64,000 nucleotides of DNA from Alteribacter aurantiacus DSM 18675 (lineage in GTDB: Bacteria; Bacillota; Bacilli; Bacillales; Salisediminibacteriaceae). The translations under genes and the position numbers were made by a program. The notes beneath the pieces were generated by a model. That model worked only from the letters and a program-made list of their open reading frames with translations. It was not told the origin of the DNA and did not search any database. The stretch is taken from the NCBI RefSeq assembly GCF_000429705.1, contig NZ_KE386941.1, positions 1,910,781-1,974,780 of the forward strand, read 5' to 3'. This document shows, one piece after another, positions 33,888 to 43,514 of this stretch (the stretch's first letter is position 1; every line of letters begins with the position of its first letter).

Positions 33888-34055
33888 TGAACAAAAGCGT
33901 AAGCGCCTTGGTCACGAGCGATAAAGAAAACTTGGCATTATGCTCTAAGTACAATTATTTCATCATCAGATTGAAGCCGCTCTTTGGCTTCAGCTGATGG
34001 AATGAAATGACCTCGAGCTCTTAGGCGCTAGCTCTAGATGCGGAAGAGGTACAAC
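33888..34055. repeat. Bacillaceae intergenic element (AAGCGTAAGCGCCTTGG type)
   Basis: The segment begins AAAAGCGTAAGCGCCTTGGTC and ends CTCTTAGGCGCTAGCTCTAGAT, with an internal hairpin GAAGCCGCTCTTTGGCTTC. Such sequences recur between genes in Bacillus-like genomes (general knowledge). It lies at the spoVID-side edge of the glucan island. The rest of 33691-34100 holds a short dyad (ATGAATG/CATTCAT near 33762-33785) and no gene. Confidence 0.55.
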
Positions 34056-34107
34056 TAAAAAAGGTATTCACATGGAAGGAGTAATACAATTCCTACACAA
34101 GCACAAA

Positions 34108-34137
34108 ACCATCCGGAGAATCACTTCTCCGGATGGT
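34108..34137 (-). terminator. Intrinsic terminator at the end of the glucan operon
   Basis: Perfect 13-bp stem ACCATCCGGAGAA / TTCTCCGGATGGT with a 4-nt loop, then TTTTGT on the minus strand, 13 bp after the GH94 stop. Confidence 0.88.
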
Positions 34138-34149
34138 ATCCTGTTTTAA

Positions 34150-37100
34150 TTAAACAGTTACTTCTACAATGTTATTCTCATCATTCAATAAGTTTGAAAG
34201 CTCTTTTTCATTAACTTCAAACCCGCCCTCGCGGTATCTATTTTCTACCAACGATGCTTCAACTTTCGTTCCATTTACCTTTAACGTTTTTTCATCTGCA
34301 GCTTTGTTCATTTTAAATGTTACCGGCTTTCCGTTTACCAGGAAGTCAACGGTTACACCATCGTACTCATCAGGCAAAACAGGGTCAATTACGAGGTTTC
34401 CGGCATTTCTGCGAATTCCGAGACAGTTCGAGATGAGCTGGTTTAAGTAAATTCCCGGCCCGCTTGAATAAATGCGCCACCCTCCTTTAACCTTCACATC
34501 ACCACTTCGCAGACGTCCGAATTGTTCCTGGGCTTCATATCGATTGTTGAATTGCCCGTCTGAACTACTAAAATACGCGTTGCTCTGACGGCGTTCTGCG
34601 TTTGGAACAACATCCTGAATTCCGACAGGATTGATTTTAAACAGACTCTTCCATGCGTCTTCCTTCTTACCGAGCTTTGCCATTGCCTCCACATAACGAA
34701 TGTGGGCATGGACATATTGGAGGCCAATTTCTCTTCCGAAATTCGCTGCCTGCTCGGCACGTTTAAAGTGCTTGCTCACACCACCTTCATAGTGGGCGGG
34801 GCGATTCATTAACCTTACTCCATCCGGGCATTCAAATTGTTCTTTAATCAAGTTGTACTGTTTTTCAGCCTGCTCCTTTGATACGAGCTCACCAATCATA
34901 CTTCTCGTCATCGGAAGAAGGCGATAATGAATGCCGGTTACATTGTCTTCCGGATGAACCATGAGCTTAGGGTTCTCTTTATCTTCCATGTACAGGAACC
35001 CGGGAATAATTCCATTACCCATTCCCAGCATGTATTTGTTAAAATCTTCTTCAATTCCAGTCACCAGTTCCTTAAGTTCCCCTGCTTCTTTATCATTTAC
35101 ACCTTCCAGTGCTTTTGAAAGCTGGTTCATTACCTGATAAGTAAGAGAGACAGTCCAGCTGCTTACCATGTTTTTCTTAAGTTTGGCATTCGCAGGCTGT
35201 AGCGTATCATCCCAGTCACCATCCCCATAGGCAGACAGATGAGTGTCATGGAGAAAATGAGATTTAATATAGTCAATCTCTTTTTTCGCATGCTCAAAAA
35301 TCGTTCCCTCATGTTCAGTAAACGTAAACACTCCACGTTTTACATAAGGTACTTTTTCCTGAAGGATACCACAATCCTTTGTCACGGTTAAGTAATCACT
35401 TAATACTTTCAACGGCCATACAATGATGTCGCCGTGACTTTCTTCACTTTGAATATTGTAGTATTTATCAAACATGAACCACTGAGGCCAGTTTCCTGTA
35501 TCTTCATACTGGTGGGAATAAACCTTTTTAAGAATATCTTTGACCACATCATATTTTTGCATCGCCATAAAATACTCCGTTGGTCCCTGACACACATCAC
35601 GGGTTCCCCAGGCTGCGCCACCATACTGCTCCAAACCGTGAGGAACCATGTAGTGAACAAGCATGTTGTGGGTATACCACCAGACGATGGTGTTCATTTT
35701 ATTAAGCTCTTCATGACCTTCCTTCTCCATGTTGAACCCATTCATAAGATCACTGAAGAAAGCACGGTATTTTTTGCTTTCTGCCTCTACATTTCTGAAG
35801 GACTCGGGGCGGTCACCATCGTGAAGGAAAGCTTGAACGAGAACGGAAAGCTCCGGAGTTTCACTCGTTTTTGTAACGACCAGAGACGCTGATTGTGTAG
35901 AAATGTTATCTCCCAGCATCTGCTCATTTCCGGAGACAACTTCAGCTCCTGAAAAGCTCATTTTATAGGCAAGCTCCGGATAAACCTGTGTACTTTCAGC
36001 ATTGCTTCCTGCTGTGAACGTCAATGATTTTCCGTTATCACAAATCTCAAACTGTGAGTCATATTCATTGTTGCTCATTGTCACCTGGCTTGTAAGCATA
36101 TACCGGTATGCTTTTCCACTGCCGGACCGAACAGTAAGCGTTACGTCAGGTGCATCAACGGTAGTGAAGTTTGTGACTTCAAATAGCTCTTCTTCCGTTT
36201 TATAATACCATCGGCAGTAATTAAATCCGATTTCAAACATTGACGGCATTCCGAGGAGCCGGTACTTGCCACCAAATTCTACATACATTCGCTGACCGGA
36301 TGTTTTCATTACATTCAACGGATTACGCGCCTGGGAAAGAAGCTTGTTAAACGTTGTGTTGCCAATAACAAGCTGAGCATTGAACAGACCATACATATAA
36401 GAGGTGGTTGATAAAGTTTCCGAACGAAAATCCGTGCTCTGGCCACTCATAATGATATGACCGTGAGGACGCTCTGTAATCAATTCCTTTTCTTTCAGTA
36501 CAACATGCTCATGTGTATCAGTGAAAAAGGAAAGCAGCTGGTTACCCTCGTACTCTTCGTGGGAACGGTTCGGAAAAAGGCTTTTAATTTCCTCTTCTTT
36601 CATAGAAACTGTTTCAAGCGGTTTTCCAAATTTCGAAGAAAGCACCGCCCTTTCAACAGATACACTTTCAGTCGAAGCTTCCTCCTTTTTCATCAATTCA
36701 TTCCATGCTTCTAATACCTCTCCGGAAAACTCCAGGCCCGATACAGCTTCAGAGTGGTTTTCCTTAAACAGTCCGTAAAAAACAACATGAGAAGAGCCTG
36801 AAAGAGACAGTTTTTCTGACTGAAGTCCCGTAAAAGCAAACTCATACTGGTAAATCTCATTTGGAAGGCTGGTTCCTTTTAGAGCTGCAGGCTCATTCGT
36901 CTCCTTATAGCTGAGCCCGAAAAATTGAAAACCATCAGTAAGATAACCTTTTGCACCCGTAAGAGCTCCCTGTTGCAGGTAGGGAAAACCAGTAGACTGT
37001 CCCTGGTTCTGCCGTGAACAAACAACATATCCTTTGCTGTCATCTTCAAACACTTTATGATCAATGTACTGGGACAGATAGGCTTCATTGTTCCGAATAA

Positions 37101-37515
37101 ATCCTTTGTCACCAATCCCCACGTCCTGGGTATAGATAACATCTGCTTCAATCCCTTTTCCATTAAGGTTTACCTGCCAGAACCAGACCCCTTTCTCTGA
37201 AAGACGGAAAGTCACATTATAATCCACACCTTCAAAATCACCTGTCCATGTAACAGCCTCTTTAGTAAATGAGACTGCACTGTCAGACTGAATGCCCAGC
37301 AGAGGGGTGTACAAAATCTCTTTGTCTTTGAAAATACGAAGAAAGATATTGTTCATCGACCCGTCAATTGGATTCGACAGCCATTGATTGACCATCAACT
37401 GATGATAAGAGGCTTGAAACAAATCACCGCTGTTTAAAAACGTGAATGTGTAATCCCCGGCATTTATATCGAACGATGTTTTCACAATCTGATTTTGGTT
37501 TTTTGTCTTTGTCAT
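34150..37515 (-). CDS. GH94 phosphorylase, probable 1,2-beta-oligoglucan phosphorylase
   Basis: 1121 aa. Phosphorolyses beta-1,2-linked glucose oligomers (sophorose series) to alpha-glucose 1-phosphate. The order is an N-terminal beta-sandwich, a helical linker, an (alpha/alpha)6 barrel (about 620-1010) and a C-terminal beta-layer. The barrel shows YGGAAWGTRDVCQGPTEYF and AYGDGDWDDTLQPA (about residue 767), which should hold the catalytic acid. Length separates it from cellobiose and chitobiose phosphorylases (about 800 aa) and fits the oligoglucan phosphorylases such as Listeria innocua Lin1839 (about 1,090 aa). No signal peptide: cytosolic. Last gene, 15 bp after GH3. A cellodextrin phosphorylase is the main alternative. 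Confidence 0.8.
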   Translation of the reverse strand: MTKTKNQNQIVKTSFDINAGDYTFTFLNSGDLFQASYHQLMVNQWLSNPIDGSMNNIFLRIFKDKEILYTPLLGIQSDSAVSFTKEAVTWTGDFEGVDYNVTFRLSEKGVWFWQVNLNGKGIEADVIYTQDVGIGDKGFIRNNEAYLSQYIDHKVFEDDSKGYVVCSRQNQGQSTGFPYLQQGALTGAKGYLTDGFQFFGLSYKETNEPAALKGTSLPNEIYQYEFAFTGLQSEKLSLSGSSHVVFYGLFKENHSEAVSGLEFSGEVLEAWNELMKKEEASTESVSVERAVLSSKFGKPLETVSMKEEEIKSLFPNRSHEEYEGNQLLSFFTDTHEHVVLKEKELITERPHGHIIMSGQSTDFRSETLSTTSYMYGLFNAQLVIGNTTFNKLLSQARNPLNVMKTSGQRMYVEFGGKYRLLGMPSMFEIGFNYCRWYYKTEEELFEVTNFTTVDAPDVTLTVRSGSGKAYRYMLTSQVTMSNNEYDSQFEICDNGKSLTFTAGSNAESTQVYPELAYKMSFSGAEVVSGNEQMLGDNISTQSASLVVTKTSETPELSVLVQAFLHDGDRPESFRNVEAESKKYRAFFSDLMNGFNMEKEGHEELNKMNTIVWWYTHNMLVHYMVPHGLEQYGGAAWGTRDVCQGPTEYFMAMQKYDVVKDILKKVYSHQYEDTGNWPQWFMFDKYYNIQSEESHGDIIVWPLKVLSDYLTVTKDCGILQEKVPYVKRGVFTFTEHEGTIFEHAKKEIDYIKSHFLHDTHLSAYGDGDWDDTLQPANAKLKKNMVSSWTVSLTYQVMNQLSKALEGVNDKEAGELKELVTGIEEDFNKYMLGMGNGIIPGFLYMEDKENPKLMVHPEDNVTGIHYRLLPMTRSMIGELVSKEQAEKQYNLIKEQFECPDGVRLMNRPAHYEGGVSKHFKRAEQAANFGREIGLQYVHAHIRYVEAMAKLGKKEDAWKSLFKINPVGIQDVVPNAERRQSNAYFSSSDGQFNNRYEAQEQFGRLRSGDVKVKGGWRIYSSGPGIYLNQLISNCLGIRRNAGNLVIDPVLPDEYDGVTVDFLVNGKPVTFKMNKAADEKTLKVNGTKVEASLVENRYREGGFEVNEKELSNLLNDENNIVEVTV

Positions 37516-37530
37516 TTCAGGTCCCCCTGG

Positions 37531-39705
37531 TTATTTAGTCAATTCAAGTTCAAATGCTGCCGTTTTCCCATTTTCACTGTCCGTTCCGATAAATACAGTG
37601 AATGAACCTGCATCACTGCGGTAACCAAGGTCCGAGTGGGTATAACGCAACATCGTTTCATTTATTTTAAATGTGATTTCCTGTGATTCACCTGACTTCA
37701 GGAACACTTTTTTAAACCCTTTAAGTTCCTTTAAAGGACGGACAACTTCGCCAACTTCGTCCTTGATGTACAGTTGCACTGTCTCTTCTCCGGCATACTC
37801 TCCTTGGTTCGTTACAGTAACCGTTGCCCTTATCGACTCGTCAGACCGGACCACATTGCCCGATAAGCTTAAATTACTGTAGAAAAAGCTTGTATAACTT
37901 AACCCGAAGCCGAAAGGAAACAGAGGTTCATTAGGAATATCCAGGTACTGGGAGACGTAACGCTCTCTAATGTGCGGTGCTTTTTGCGGCCTTCCTGTAT
38001 TAAACCTGTTGTAATAGACCGGTACCTGTCCGACAGCATAAGGGAACGACATGGTTAACTTACCTGACGGGTTCACTTCTCCAAAAAGAAGATCCGCTAC
38101 TGCGTCTCCTGCTTCTGTTCCCGGGTACCACGCTTCAAGCAATGCATCAGCCTGGTCTGTCACACCATGTAAATCAAGTGGTCTTCCATTAAAAAGAACA
38201 ACGGCTACAGGTTTGTTGAAACGTTTCAATTTTCGGACAAACTCCACCTGTGCCAAGGGTAACATAATGTCGGCGCGAGATCCGCCTTCCCCGCTCATCT
38301 CTGATCGTTCGCCGAGTGCGGCAACAATAACATCTGCACCTTTAACTGCCAGTTCAATTTCTTTCCACTGCTCTTCGGTTACTGCTTCTTCGATCCCGCA
38401 GCCTGCAGCAACGGAAACGTTATTTGCTCCAATTTTCCTTTTCATTCCTTCTTCCATGGTTACCGCTTCATCTCTCGGGCCTTTCCATGACCAGGGCCCT
38501 AACACATCACCACTTGAAGCAAACGGTCCTACAAGTAACACCTTCTGCTCTTTTCCAAGTGGCAGAACACCTTCATTTTTCAGCAGCACGCACGACTTTG
38601 CAGCAAGATCTCTTGAAAGCTGCCGATGCTCCTTGGAAAATACAAGTTCTTCCTCCAGTTTTACGTCAGCACCCCGGTGAGGTTTTTCAAATAACCCGAG
38701 CTTGTCTTTCAATGTCAGGATCCTGAGAACGGCTTCGTCCACAAGACTTTCTTCCAGCTGTCCTTCTTCCATCAGTTCCTTTAGATTATTTGCGTAGCAG
38801 GCGGTCATCATCTCAATATCAACACCGGCTTCGATGGCAAGCTTTCCTGCCTCTTTCTCATTTGAGGCTGTCCCATGGGGAATAAGTTCCTTTACTGCAC
38901 CCCAGTCAGAAATCATCACCCCGTCAAAGCCCCATTCATCACGGAGAATGTCCCGCATCAGTCTTTTGTTGCCAGTGGCAGGGATCCCGTCGACGATATT
39001 AAATGCTGTCATCACCATTTCACAGCCTTCATCAAGCGCTGCTTTGTAGGCTGGAAGATACATCTCCCGGAGCTGCCTTTCAGACATATCTACGGAGTTG
39101 TAGTCTCTTCCTCCTTCTGAAGCTCCATATGCCGCAAAATGCTTCACACATGCTGCTACCCGGTGTAAATCTTCCTTCAGGTTGTCTCCCTGGAAGCCTC
39201 TTACAAAGGCTTTGGCAAATTCACTGTTGAGGAATGGATCTTCCCCGGTTGATTCCATCACACGTCCCCAGCGAGGGTCCCTAACGAGGTCTGTCATCGG
39301 TGCAAACGTAACGTGAACACCTGATACAGCAGCTTCTTTTGCTGCAGCCTCTGCGCTTTTCTCTGCAAGGTCAAGGTTCCACGAGCAGCTTATGCCTAAC
39401 GGTACAGGGAAAATGGTTTTATAACCATGAATGATATCTGCCATCATTAACAATGGGATACCAAGGCGGTTTTTCTTTAAATGAGCTTCTTGTATGCTGC
39501 GCACTTCCCCTGCTCCCGAGGCTCCAAGTACAGAACCGCTGTTAATGATCGTTTCTTCTTCAATCCCCAGGTCTTCCATAGGACCAGTTATTTCCCCCCG
39601 CTGGGCTGCCCCTTCGTAGAAGAAACCTGCAAGTTGCATCAACTGAGCGATTTTTTCATCCTGCGTCATTTGTTCAAGAAGCTGTTTTACATCGGTTTGA
39701 TTCAT
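37531..39705 (-). CDS. GH3 beta-glucosidase
   Basis: 724 aa, cytosolic. Retaining exo-beta-glucosidase: N-terminal (beta/alpha)8 domain with the nucleophile Asp in VMISDWGAV (about residue 264) and substrate residues in KHFAAYGASEGGRDYN; an alpha/beta sandwich (about 375-560) with LGERSEMSGEGGSRADI, containing the likely acid/base Glu; and a fibronectin-like C-terminal domain (about 600-724). Start: stop and start overlap as TGATG with the GH35 gene, so the ATG at 39705 is preferred over GTG at 39711. In Listeria innocua a GH3 next to the oligoglucan phosphorylase cleaves sophorose; the same role is inferred here. Confidence 0.88.
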   Translation of the reverse strand: MNQTDVKQLLEQMTQDEKIAQLMQLAGFFYEGAAQRGEITGPMEDLGIEEETIINSGSVLGASGAGEVRSIQEAHLKKNRLGIPLLMMADIIHGYKTIFPVPLGISCSWNLDLAEKSAEAAAKEAAVSGVHVTFAPMTDLVRDPRWGRVMESTGEDPFLNSEFAKAFVRGFQGDNLKEDLHRVAACVKHFAAYGASEGGRDYNSVDMSERQLREMYLPAYKAALDEGCEMVMTAFNIVDGIPATGNKRLMRDILRDEWGFDGVMISDWGAVKELIPHGTASNEKEAGKLAIEAGVDIEMMTACYANNLKELMEEGQLEESLVDEAVLRILTLKDKLGLFEKPHRGADVKLEEELVFSKEHRQLSRDLAAKSCVLLKNEGVLPLGKEQKVLLVGPFASSGDVLGPWSWKGPRDEAVTMEEGMKRKIGANNVSVAAGCGIEEAVTEEQWKEIELAVKGADVIVAALGERSEMSGEGGSRADIMLPLAQVEFVRKLKRFNKPVAVVLFNGRPLDLHGVTDQADALLEAWYPGTEAGDAVADLLFGEVNPSGKLTMSFPYAVGQVPVYYNRFNTGRPQKAPHIRERYVSQYLDIPNEPLFPFGFGLSYTSFFYSNLSLSGNVVRSDESIRATVTVTNQGEYAGEETVQLYIKDEVGEVVRPLKELKGFKKVFLKSGESQEITFKINETMLRYTHSDLGYRSDAGSFTVFIGTDSENGKTAAFELELTK

Positions 39706-42146
39706 CAGCACTCACGCTCACTTTCCGTCAGGCCAGGTATAAATACAGTTAACTCATTATCCACCTTGGCATGTTTGTTCGACCGTATTAGATAAGTGTC
39801 TTCTTCATCTTTTTTAACCGTATAAGATTCATGTGAAAGGATCGTTTTGTCTGTTTTGATCCTGATTCTGTCTTCAGCCTGTGTGAGGCGAAAGCGTATT
39901 CCATCAGGCTCAACTCCTGCTATTTCTGCAGTGGAACTGACAATGTTAACATCGGCATACTCTACGTTATACGGGAGCATAACTCCTTCTTTAGCATGCA
40001 ACTCCACTTTTTCACCGTCAAAAAGGGATAATCCGTCTTTATATACAGTGAATTTTTTATCAAATCCATCAAGATTCAGTAGGTGAAGAAAACGTTCCCC
40101 AGCATCGTTTTTAACTGAAGTCATAAAGATTCCATGTTCCCTGCAGTCGTGGGTGAGTCCAGGCTCTGCTCCGAGTCGGTGAACACATTTTTTAAAGAAT
40201 TCAATATCGCATGTCATTGCCGCGGCAATAACGACTGCTTTTCCTGCGCCTGCCTCTGTTTCGAAGCCGGTCACATGACTGGTTCCGTACACAGTGAGAA
40301 TTGGATCACCACTTTCCAGTTCAAGTGCCTGGGCAAAATGAGTTCTGATTTCACCCATTTGTTCAGCCCATCCTCCTGAGGCAACAGAAAGATAAAACCG
40401 GTGGTCTCCTCTGTGTTCCCCGATGACAGTTGCTCCCAGGGCATCAGCCAGCACCGAACAATGATGCCCTTCCATATCAAGCTGAGGTACTTCACCGTAA
40501 AGGAGGAGCCTGCCACCATCTTCAAGATAAGTAACGAGTTTGTCCTGAATGTCCTTGGCCATGTACTTTGCAGAAGGCAGGACAAGTACAGGTATGTCAG
40601 CAGGGCTGAGAGGTTTATTTTGAACATCTGCGGAGGTGAAACGGAAGTTTGCGAGTAGCAGAGCTCTTCCCAACGCTTCCCATACATTCCCCGCTCTGTT
40701 TTTTTCAAGGTTTTCTAAAAGGTCCTGTGTCTTTTTACTTTTGGGATAGCGGTACTCTGTCATGTAATAATCAGGAATAAATCCAAATGTGACTTGGTCC
40801 CGTTCTTCATTCATCGCTGCCAGTTTGTCAGATACAGCCATAATCGCTTTCATGGACTGCGCCATCCTGTCAAAGGTGTAATTGAATTCCCCTTCAGGAC
40901 TGACTGGTGCTGCAAATCCGTGCCGCTCACCTGTAGAGGCGATCCGGTTGTTCCCATCAAATTCAGGAACATCGAAGCGGCCGTTCCTGCCGCCGCAGAA
41001 TAAATAATAGTTCAGCAACCGGTTTCCCTGAGCAATACACATCCGTGCTTTAAAATCAGCAGCTGAAGGGTCGTAGCGTTCCCCGACCATCTGACCGAAA
41101 TTACCGTCACCGCAGTTAAACTCAACAGATGTAAGAGGTTGGTGCGGAAGGTTGACGGCTTCCATAAAGCCGTTAATTAGATAGAGATCCTGAAAAGTAT
41201 TCATATCCAAATCACCAAAGTAAATATCAGACCCTGCAAGCAGATCTTCATCCTGAATATAAGACTCATAGAGTTGACTGATACCAATCGGATAGGTAAA
41301 GCCGCGTCCCCCACCTGTACCATGGATATTTACGATATAGGGAATGTCCTTCACATCACTCTTTTGTGCATAGTCTTTTAAAGTGGCTATATACTTCGCA
41401 AAACGGTGACGCATAAAGTAGCCCAGGTCCTTTTGCAGGTACAGAACGTAATCTTCTTTTGGCGAACGAACCGCTTCCACAGCAGCTTTAAGGTTACTAA
41501 GATCAAAGGGGTATCGCTCTCGGAGTTTTTGAGAATCATAGTTTTCGTGAAGCCACTCTCTAAAACCGGTGATCACGTTTTCTGTAAGATCCGGAACATT
41601 ACTCACCCAGGAAAGCATGCCGACTTCATTATCCAGCTGAAGGGCAATGATTGGCCCGCCATGCTGATAAAGACGAGGCCGGAGGATCTCCATTACGTGG
41701 TTGTACCATTTTCTTGTCTCTTCCAAAAAACCGGGGTAGAGATAATCAAGGGTTGGAGTCGTTACTTCTTGTCCATCCCATCCAACAGGAACAGACTCCG
41801 GGTGTTTTTCATAAACCCAATACGGGATCCCTTCGTTTTTCATTTCCGCCATGATGAAAGGACCTGGTCTTGCAAAAAAGTACAGCCCATTCTCGTGGCA
41901 TAGATCGATAAATCCGGCGAGGTCAAGTTCTTCTTTTGTTTCTCCTGTCAGATCGACTTGGCCTTCTGCCGGCTCATGGCACAGCCAGGGTATGTAGGAT
42001 GCCACTGCATTTCCCCCAGCCATTTTCAGTTTATCTATACGATCCTGCCAGTCTTTTCGATCCAGCCGGTAGTAGTGGATTTCTCCGGACAGGATGATTT
42101 GAGGTTTTCCGTCAATGACAATTTGCTTGTTTGTAATTTCAATCAA
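39705..42146 (-). CDS. GH35 family glycosidase (beta-galactosidase-like)
   Basis: 813 aa. GH35 barrel: SGEIHYYRLDRKDWQDRI at the start, PWLCHEPAEG, the acid/base in ALQLDNEVG (about residue 171; the usual VENEYG is altered) and the nucleophile in TSVEFNCGDG (about 341). A glutamine-amidotransferase-like domain (about 490-600) and beta domains follow. No signal peptide. Some GH35 enzymes are beta-1,2-glucosyltransferases, which fits this locus better than galactosidase. Start: the TTG at 42146 has GGAGGAGG 8 nt upstream, while the ATG at 42164 overlaps that site. Coupled to GH3. Confidence 0.8.
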   Translation of the reverse strand: MIEITNKQIVIDGKPQIILSGEIHYYRLDRKDWQDRIDKLKMAGGNAVASYIPWLCHEPAEGQVDLTGETKEELDLAGFIDLCHENGLYFFARPGPFIMAEMKNEGIPYWVYEKHPESVPVGWDGQEVTTPTLDYLYPGFLEETRKWYNHVMEILRPRLYQHGGPIIALQLDNEVGMLSWVSNVPDLTENVITGFREWLHENYDSQKLRERYPFDLSNLKAAVEAVRSPKEDYVLYLQKDLGYFMRHRFAKYIATLKDYAQKSDVKDIPYIVNIHGTGGGRGFTYPIGISQLYESYIQDEDLLAGSDIYFGDLDMNTFQDLYLINGFMEAVNLPHQPLTSVEFNCGDGNFGQMVGERYDPSAADFKARMCIAQGNRLLNYYLFCGGRNGRFDVPEFDGNNRIASTGERHGFAAPVSPEGEFNYTFDRMAQSMKAIMAVSDKLAAMNEERDQVTFGFIPDYYMTEYRYPKSKKTQDLLENLEKNRAGNVWEALGRALLLANFRFTSADVQNKPLSPADIPVLVLPSAKYMAKDIQDKLVTYLEDGGRLLLYGEVPQLDMEGHHCSVLADALGATVIGEHRGDHRFYLSVASGGWAEQMGEIRTHFAQALELESGDPILTVYGTSHVTGFETEAGAGKAVVIAAAMTCDIEFFKKCVHRLGAEPGLTHDCREHGIFMTSVKNDAGERFLHLLNLDGFDKKFTVYKDGLSLFDGEKVELHAKEGVMLPYNVEYADVNIVSSTAEIAGVEPDGIRFRLTQAEDRIRIKTDKTILSHESYTVKKDEEDTYLIRSNKHAKVDNELTVFIPGLTESEREC

Positions 42147-42261
42147 CGTTGCTTCCTCCTCCATTGGCGTTTATCTTTTTCTATAGTCCATAAAAACTTC
42201 TCAACCCTAAATGGACTTTACGCGCCCTTCGTTATCAGCTGATATGCCAGGTGAACACATT

Positions 42262-43488
42262 TTACGAAAAATCTACTTTTTCTGCTTTTTTAAAACCCAG
42301 GAGGTCTTTTCCTTTTTTGACGTGCTTGTTTTTCATAAACAGTTCCCAGACCAGTCCGGAACGATGGTTTTCGATCATCAGCAGTGTAATGCCTTTATCA
42401 ATCCCGATTACCCTTTTTGCATACCACTCCGGGTTCACATCAAGGTTATAAGCATCGTTAAAGCCGTATTTACCCCAAAGCTTGGGGTGATTTTCGTAAA
42501 AATAGTGCAGAGCTTCAATGGATTCTCCCGGTGTAAACACAATCGATCCCCCTGCCGCTGCCGGAGCGACTGTACCGTCGTTTTTCACCTTTACGTTCTC
42601 GTGATACGGTGGTGCTCCCGGCCCGCAGTAACCCTGAGGTCCTTCGCAGGCTGTCAGTCCCCAAGATTTTTCATGGAGCGTTTTCAACCCATCGGGATTA
42701 TCACACGCGTACTGTTTTTGGGCGAGGGTTGCCTTGACGGAATTATCGTACCAGTCGATTCCGTCTTTATCTTTAAGTCCCCTGAACTGAAACCAGGCGT
42801 GGGAAAATTGATGAGTGAAAAGCTGGCCGCCGGGTGAGTTATAAAACTCATACTCTCCATAGCTGCCTTTTTCCCGTTCAAAACCATCATAGATTTTCTC
42901 CGGTACCGGATGGGTAGGGGAAGCAACACCCAATATATACTGAGTCATCTGCTCTGCATACATATTCCAGTGACCAAATCCGCCTGTATCTTCGTTATAG
43001 CCCATATAAAACCAGTTATTATCCTCGTCATAATACATGGTCCAGTCAATACGCTCATAGATTTCATCTACAATCTCTGCAATTTCCCCGCCAAAGTATT
43101 CGGCAGAAGTAATGGCGCCGTTCAGAAAAAGCGTTGTATCAATAATGGAAGGACAATCGTGATAGTGTTCATATTTTTTAGCTGTTTTCATGTTAAGGAA
43201 GTGATAAAAGAATCCTCCCACATGCTCCACGTTGTTCCGAAACGTGATCAGTGTTCCTTTGGTCCGTTCATATCCCTGCTCTTTCGTAATCCAGTTACGC
43301 TCAATTCCGATAATAAGAGCGGTAAGACCGAAACCGACAGAGGCAATACTCGCCACTTCCTTGCTATCCTCACCCGTCTTATCGAGGATCAGTCCGTAAC
43401 CGGGGCTGTCGGGATCAGTGTTTGCTTCATCATAGAAAAAGCGGAATGATCTTTTCGCTTCCTCTTCAATAAGATTATTAAATGTCAT
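42262..43488 (-). CDS. GH144-type beta-1,2-glucanase (glycoamylase-like domain)
   Basis: 408 aa, a single (alpha/alpha)6-barrel domain of the Pfam glycoamylase-like type (PF10091), the family of endo-beta-1,2-glucanases and sophorohydrolases (GH144). Seen are RSFRFFYDEANTDPDSPGYGLI, SIASVGFGLTALIIGIER, TTLFLNGAITSAEYFGG, LFTHQFSHAWFQFRG, GLTACEGPQGYCGPGAPPY and TPGESIEALHYFYEN. No signal peptide, unlike the secreted endo-glucanases, so it may trim imported oligosaccharides to sophorose, as the exo-type members do. A good ribosome site (TTAGGAG) precedes the ATG; it is 26 bp after a permease gene. Confidence 0.8.
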   Translation of the reverse strand: MTFNNLIEEEAKRSFRFFYDEANTDPDSPGYGLILDKTGEDSKEVASIASVGFGLTALIIGIERNWITKEQGYERTKGTLITFRNNVEHVGGFFYHFLNMKTAKKYEHYHDCPSIIDTTLFLNGAITSAEYFGGEIAEIVDEIYERIDWTMYYDEDNNWFYMGYNEDTGGFGHWNMYAEQMTQYILGVASPTHPVPEKIYDGFEREKGSYGEYEFYNSPGGQLFTHQFSHAWFQFRGLKDKDGIDWYDNSVKATLAQKQYACDNPDGLKTLHEKSWGLTACEGPQGYCGPGAPPYHENVKVKNDGTVAPAAAGGSIVFTPGESIEALHYFYENHPKLWGKYGFNDAYNLDVNPEWYAKRVIGIDKGITLLMIENHRSGLVWELFMKNKHVKKGKDLLGFKKAEKVDFS

Positions 43489-43514
43489 ATTTTACACTCC
43501 TAACGGTTGTAACT

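Noticed and set aside
34150..37515. Cellobiose or chitobiose phosphorylase identity for the GH94 protein
   Set aside because: At 1121 aa it is about 300 residues longer than those enzymes, and the neighbouring GH144-type gene favours beta-1,2-glucan.
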